DNA of 64,000 nucleotides from Sphingomonas echinoides. Lineage in GTDB: Bacteria > Pseudomonadota > Alphaproteobacteria > Sphingomonadales > Sphingomonadaceae. This document shows, piece after piece, positions 60,361-64,000 of this stretch. A program made the position numbers and the translations under genes. The DNA is taken from positions 359,327 through 423,326 of the forward strand of contig NZ_JAPYKK010000001.1 in assembly GCF_029623395.1 (NCBI RefSeq). The letters are read 5' to 3'. The notes beneath the pieces were generated by a model, which saw only the letters and a program-made list of their open reading frames with translations, did not search any database and had not been told where the DNA came from. Each line of letters starts with the position of its first letter. Positions within the stretch are counted from its first letter, which is position 1.

Positions 60361-60451
60361 GATGTCGGCCCGGCGGCTATCCGCTACAGCCAATTCAACA
60401 GTGCGGGCCCGTGCAGGCGACGTACCGATCAGCATAAATCTTGGGGGATGG

Positions 60452-63445
60452 ATGATGTACCGCTTTTCGTCTGATCGCTGCCGCCTCGGCACCGCGTCAA
60501 GCCTGTTTGCCCTGGCCTTCGGGCTGGTCGCGTCGCCGGCTTTCGCGCAGACATCACCGAATGTCGCGACCGCCGCCCCGCAGGAGGCACCTGGCCCGCT
60601 CCCTGCCGCGCCCGTTCAGTCGCAGGCGGAGGACACGTCCGACATCACGGTCACCGGCAGCCGCATCATCGCCAACGGGTTCAACGCGCCGACGCCCACC
60701 ACCGTCATCGGTGCGGAGCAGATCGCCAACAACGCGCAGCCGAACATCTTCAACACCATTCAGCAGTTGCCGTCGCTTCAGGGCTCGACCGGTGCGTCGA
60801 CCGGGACCTTCAGCACCTCCAGCGGCACGCAGGGGCTCAGCTCCTTCTCGCTGCGCGGGCTCCAGCCGATCCGCACGCTGACGCTGCTCGACGGACAGCG
60901 CGTCGTTGGCGCAAACGTGACCGGCGTGCCGGACATCAGCATGTTCCCGCAGCTTCTCGTGAAGCGCGTCGACATCGTCAACGGCGGTGCATCGGCGTCC
61001 TACGGCTCGGACGCGGTCGGCGGCGTGGTCAACTTCATCACCGATACCCGCTTCAAGGGCTTCAAGGGCAACGTCCTTGGCAGCATCACCAACTATGGAG
61101 ACGACGAGACCGCGCTCGTCCAGGCAGCCTATGGTACGTCGCTGTTCGGCGATCGCCTGCACCTCATCGTCAGTGGCGAATACGACCATGAAGGCGGCGT
61201 CGGCCCGGGCAATTACGGCACCGACCTCGCGGGCAGCCGCGATTGGCACCGCGCCTCGACATTGCTCAATTCCGGGATCACCAGCGGCCCTGGACCGCAA
61301 TTTACCTACGCCGATTTCGCGCAGCCGTATCAGTATGCGAAGTACGGCCTGATCAACAACGGTCCGCTCCAGGGCATTGCGTTCGATCCGAACGGTACGC
61401 CGGTCAATTTCAACTACGGGTCAGGCGGTCGACCGCTCGGCAACGGGCGCGTATCCAACTGCTATCCCGGCAATGCCTTCTGCGTCGGCGGCGACTTGTC
61501 CGGCGCACCGGGTTCGAGCGCGTCGCTGAAATCCAAACTCGAGCGGATCAACGGCTATGGTCGGCTCGGGTACGAATTCGCCCCGAACAGCGAGATTTAC
61601 GGCACCGTCAACATCGCGCAGGTCCGAACCAGCAACCAGCCGAGCCCGGGATACAACCGTCCCAACCTGACGGTACAATGCGCCAACCCGTTCCTGCCGC
61701 AGGCCATCCGCGATCGGTGCTCGACCGCAGGGATCACGTCCTTCAACCTCGGCACGAGCAACGGCCAGCTTCCGAACCAGCTCGTCCAGACCGATCGCGA
61801 CCAGTACCGCTTCGTCATCGGCGCCAAGGGGGCCTTCGACCTGGGCGGATCCAACTGGAACTATGACGCTTACTATCAGCATGGCACGACCAAGGTCGCC
61901 ATCGACGTCGATCGTATCGTGCTGCAGCCGCGCTACGTCGCCGCGACCAATGCGGTACTGCTGAATGGCGCCGTCGTCTGCGCCGATCCGGCCGCGCGTG
62001 CGCTCGGTTGCCAGCCGATCAACATCTTCGGCAACTTCGCCCCGAGCCAGGCGGCGCTGAACTACATCATGCCCCAGGCCGGCCCGCTGCAGCGCACGAC
62101 GCTGAAGCAGGACGTGGCGAGCCTCAACTTCTCCGGGCAACCGTTCGACCTGTGGGCGGGTCCCCTGTCGGTGGCATTCGGCGGGGAGTACCGGCGCGAA
62201 TTCTACAAGGTGCGCGGCGACGCGTACGGCGCTGGCGTAACCGACATCAGCCCGAACAGCACATTATACCCCGCAGATCCGCTGCTGAATTCGGCGCAGG
62301 GCAGCAACTGGGCCGCGGGCAATTACAAGAACGGTACTGGCGAATATCACGTCTATGAAGGCTTCCTCGAGCTCAATCTGCCGCTGTGGAACAGCGACGG
62401 CTTCGGTCGCGCCAACCTGAACGGTGCGGCGCGCGTGACCGACTACAGCACCTCGGGCACGATCTGGGCGTGGAAGGTCGGCGGCACCTGGAGCACGCCG
62501 GTCGATGGCCTCACGCTGCGGGCCGTCACGTCCCGCGACGTCCGCGCACCGAACCTGTCCGAGTTGTTCGCCGCACCGACCGTAACCACGCTGCCGAGCT
62601 TCAACGATCCGTTCCGCAACGTCGCGGTGCAGGTCTTCCAGAATACTGTCGGCAACCCGAACCTCCGGCCAGAAACCGCGCGCGATACCGAACTCGGCAT
62701 CGTCTATTCGCGCCCGTCGTGGCTGCCCGGGCTCAGCCTGTCGGTGGACTATTATCAGATCAAGCTCAGCGGCGTCGTCTCCACGCTTTCGCCCGATCAG
62801 ATCGTCCGCTTCTGCTTCGAGGGGAACCAGGCGTTCTGCGGCGGCTTCCAACTGGACGGCGCGCAAGGCACCAACTTCGTCAACGTCCAGCCGTTCAACC
62901 TGGCATCGTGGAAGACGAGCGGCTTCAACCTGGAGGCGAGCTACCAGTGGAAGGCGCCGCTCGGGCTGCCAGGCACCTTCACGGTGCGCGCGCTTGGCAC
63001 GCATGTCCGCGAATTCATCGTCGACGCCGGGATCGCCGGTGTCGCAAAGCGCGATGATGCCGGTGCCAACACTGGCGCCATCCCCAACTGGAAGTGGCTG
63101 GCGACGCAAACCTATGACAGCGGCCGCTTTACCCTGCTCGCACAGGAGCGTTGGTTCTCGGACGGCGTGTTCAACAACAACTACGTGGTCTGCCAGACGG
63201 ATTGCCCGGTCTCGACGGGCAATTTCAATACCGTCAACACCAACCGGATGAAGGGTGAGTTCTACCTCGATCTTGGCGCGTCGTTCAACATTACCGACAA
63301 GATCAGCCTGTACGGCAAGGTCGACAACGTGTTCGACAACGATCCGACTCCGTCGCCGCAGACCAACACCGGTCTCGACGTCAATCCGGCGCTCTACGAG
63401 ACGCTTGGCCGGATCTACCGCGCCGGCGTCCGCTTCAACTTCTGA
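60452..63445 (+). CDS. TonB-dependent outer-membrane receptor (sphingomonad carbohydrate type)
   Basis: 997 residues from ATG 60452, with a GGGGGA site upstream; an in-frame ATG at 60362 adds a non-signal leader. Signal peptide (LVASPAFAQ), TonB box DITVTGSRI, plug (TPTTVIGAEQIANNAQPNIF, QLLVKRVDIVNGGASASYGSD) and a barrel ending in RAGVRFNF. The plug beginning with IxxPTPxT and GASASYGSDAVGGVVNF is typical of large alphaproteobacterial receptors that import plant-derived oligosaccharides. Its placement after the beta-helix/gluconate genes suggests it imports an oligosaccharide released outside the cell. Confidence 0.92.
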   Translation: MMYRFSSDRCRLGTASSLFALAFGLVASPAFAQTSPNVATAAPQEAPGPLPAAPVQSQAEDTSDITVTGSRIIANGFNAPTPTTVIGAEQIANNAQPNIFNTIQQLPSLQGSTGASTGTFSTSSGTQGLSSFSLRGLQPIRTLTLLDGQRVVGANVTGVPDISMFPQLLVKRVDIVNGGASASYGSDAVGGVVNFITDTRFKGFKGNVLGSITNYGDDETALVQAAYGTSLFGDRLHLIVSGEYDHEGGVGPGNYGTDLAGSRDWHRASTLLNSGITSGPGPQFTYADFAQPYQYAKYGLINNGPLQGIAFDPNGTPVNFNYGSGGRPLGNGRVSNCYPGNAFCVGGDLSGAPGSSASLKSKLERINGYGRLGYEFAPNSEIYGTVNIAQVRTSNQPSPGYNRPNLTVQCANPFLPQAIRDRCSTAGITSFNLGTSNGQLPNQLVQTDRDQYRFVIGAKGAFDLGGSNWNYDAYYQHGTTKVAIDVDRIVLQPRYVAATNAVLLNGAVVCADPAARALGCQPINIFGNFAPSQAALNYIMPQAGPLQRTTLKQDVASLNFSGQPFDLWAGPLSVAFGGEYRREFYKVRGDAYGAGVTDISPNSTLYPADPLLNSAQGSNWAAGNYKNGTGEYHVYEGFLELNLPLWNSDGFGRANLNGAARVTDYSTSGTIWAWKVGGTWSTPVDGLTLRAVTSRDVRAPNLSELFAAPTVTTLPSFNDPFRNVAVQVFQNTVGNPNLRPETARDTELGIVYSRPSWLPGLSLSVDYYQIKLSGVVSTLSPDQIVRFCFEGNQAFCGGFQLDGAQGTNFVNVQPFNLASWKTSGFNLEASYQWKAPLGLPGTFTVRALGTHVREFIVDAGIAGVAKRDDAGANTGAIPNWKWLATQTYDSGRFTLLAQERWFSDGVFNNNYVVCQTDCPVSTGNFNTVNTNRMKGEFYLDLGASFNITDKISLYGKVDNVFDNDPTPSPQTNTGLDVNPALYETLGRIYRAGVRFNF

Positions 63446-64000
63446 CGCCCCCCTGCTGGGGAGCATTCGGGCAGGTTCGGCCCTCCGCCGACCTGCCCGT
63501 CCCGCTTTCTGCGCGGCACGCCCTGCATGCCACGCCCTTCCACTGGCCGATCGAAGGCAACGCCGCGCAGGACGCGGCCGCTATTGCCGGATCGCCCCAC
63601 TGATCATCGCAACCGTGGCAGCGCCAAGTTCGCGCCGGAAGACCTGCCCACCGCCGAGCCGCACGTCGTGCATTCGGGCAAGCTCAACCGCGTATCATCC
63701 CGCGAGGGCCTCGGAGCCGTTCGAGGACGGTCGATGGAGATAGGCAAGGGGGTCGGTCGCATCGTTCGGTTCGAAGTTCAGGCTGCGGAGCCGCTCTGTG
63801 CTGCAAATATGATGTCCTACAGCTCGGTGTTGCTTATAGGATGAGCATTCGTATTGCGGAGTCCGGAGCGTGTATGCTCGAGCGCTTCGAGCAATCGAAA
63901 CCGCGTCGTTCAATGCGCCCGAAAATGCGGTTTTCGGGCGACGAAGTGACACCGATCGGCAGCAAACGGCTTGAGACTGGCGGCGATCCGGCCACGAACA
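63446..64000. other. Region after the last TonB receptor, 555 bp
   Basis: No gene I can support. A good hairpin (GGGCAGGT / ACCTGCCC at 63469-63498, with an additional CGG/CCG pair) lies 24 bp after the receptor stop and may end transcription. The open frames at 63527-63844 (+) and 63695-63952 (-) lack ribosome sites and known domains. Base composition becomes more mixed near 63,800-63,850. A gene could continue past the window edge. Confidence 0.5.
63469..63498 (+). terminator. Candidate terminator hairpin after the receptor gene
   Basis: 8-bp stem GGGCAGGT / ACCTGCCC with an inner CGG/CCG helix, 24 bp downstream of the receptor stop. The following GTCCCGCTTTCTG holds a modest T-run only. 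Confidence 0.5.

Noticed and set aside
63527..63952. Two overlapping open frames (105 codons plus, 85 codons minus) after the last receptor
   Set aside because: Neither has a ribosome site, recognised domain or good codon pattern, and they overlap each other on opposite strands.
1..64000. tRNA, rRNA, phage or integron features
   Set aside because: I scanned for conserved tRNA arm and rRNA patterns and for integrase or phage genes and found none. Some small RNAs could still be missed by eye.

Overview
The window looks like chromosomal DNA of a sphingomonad (Alphaproteobacteria; Sphingomonas or a close relative). GC is high, roughly two thirds. There are three large TonB-dependent receptors, TPR-sulfotransferase and FecR proteins, a GlsB/YeaQ stress protein and many ATGA-overlapped operons. 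No rRNA, tRNA, transposase, phage gene or CRISPR array was seen. One AT-rich island (about 32.56-32.94 kb) stands out from the background.

Layout. 0-3.5 kb: the end of a PAS-LuxR regulator, two stress-type proteins, a small secreted protein, a glutaminase whose 5' end appears frameshifted, and an O6-alkylguanine-DNA alkyltransferase. 3.7-11.3 kb: a TonB receptor facing a TPR-sulfotransferase, a LuxR response regulator and a hybrid histidine kinase, and a secreted metallo-beta-lactamase-fold enzyme. 11.4-21.5 kb: one tightly overlapped operon of ABC transporter (binding lipoprotein, permease, ATPase), a NikR-like regulator, two DUF1989 proteins, a 1203-residue biotin-dependent carboxylase and allophanate hydrolase. 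This is the classic 'urea carboxylase' locus, which in bacteria is now best read as guanidine uptake and degradation. Two matching TATTAC-N14-(G/T)TAATA dyads lie before the first gene and before the regulator gene. 21.7-25.3 kb: two fatty-acid-hydroxylase-family membrane proteins around a secreted beta-propeller and a membrane protein. 25.4-30.7 kb: a compact minus-strand operon of CPA-type antiporter, a Nudix-DUF47 fusion, PiT phosphate transporter, 2-hydroxyacid dehydrogenase and glycerate kinase.

31.0-39.1 kb: a GH130 phosphorylase, the AT-rich island with a secreted orphan, an alpha/beta-hydrolase-fold protein lacking the usual nucleophile, an exported amidohydrolase, DctA, and a run of DUF4232, barstar and DUF6438 proteins. 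39.1-44.9 kb: a CHASE2-EAL c-di-GMP phosphodiesterase overlapping a two-partner-secretion barrel, divergent from a FecR protein with a very long Ala-rich tail. 45.2-49.9 kb: a PepSY-flavodoxin-reductase protein divergent from a siderophore-type TonB receptor, with a perfect inverted repeat between them. 50.9-63.4 kb: two ~1000-residue secreted proteins, each with two pectate-lyase-type beta-helix segments and a C-terminal beta-propeller. They flank an orphan LuxR protein, a GntP permease, a GntR regulator and gluconokinase, and are followed by a TonB receptor. This looks like a carbohydrate-utilisation locus whose end product is gluconate or a related aldonate.

The most interesting candidates are the beta-helix/propeller/gluconate locus, the riboswitch-less NikR-like control of the guanidine-type operon, the CHASE2-EAL/TpsB/FecR-coil triad and the Nudix-DUF47 fusion.
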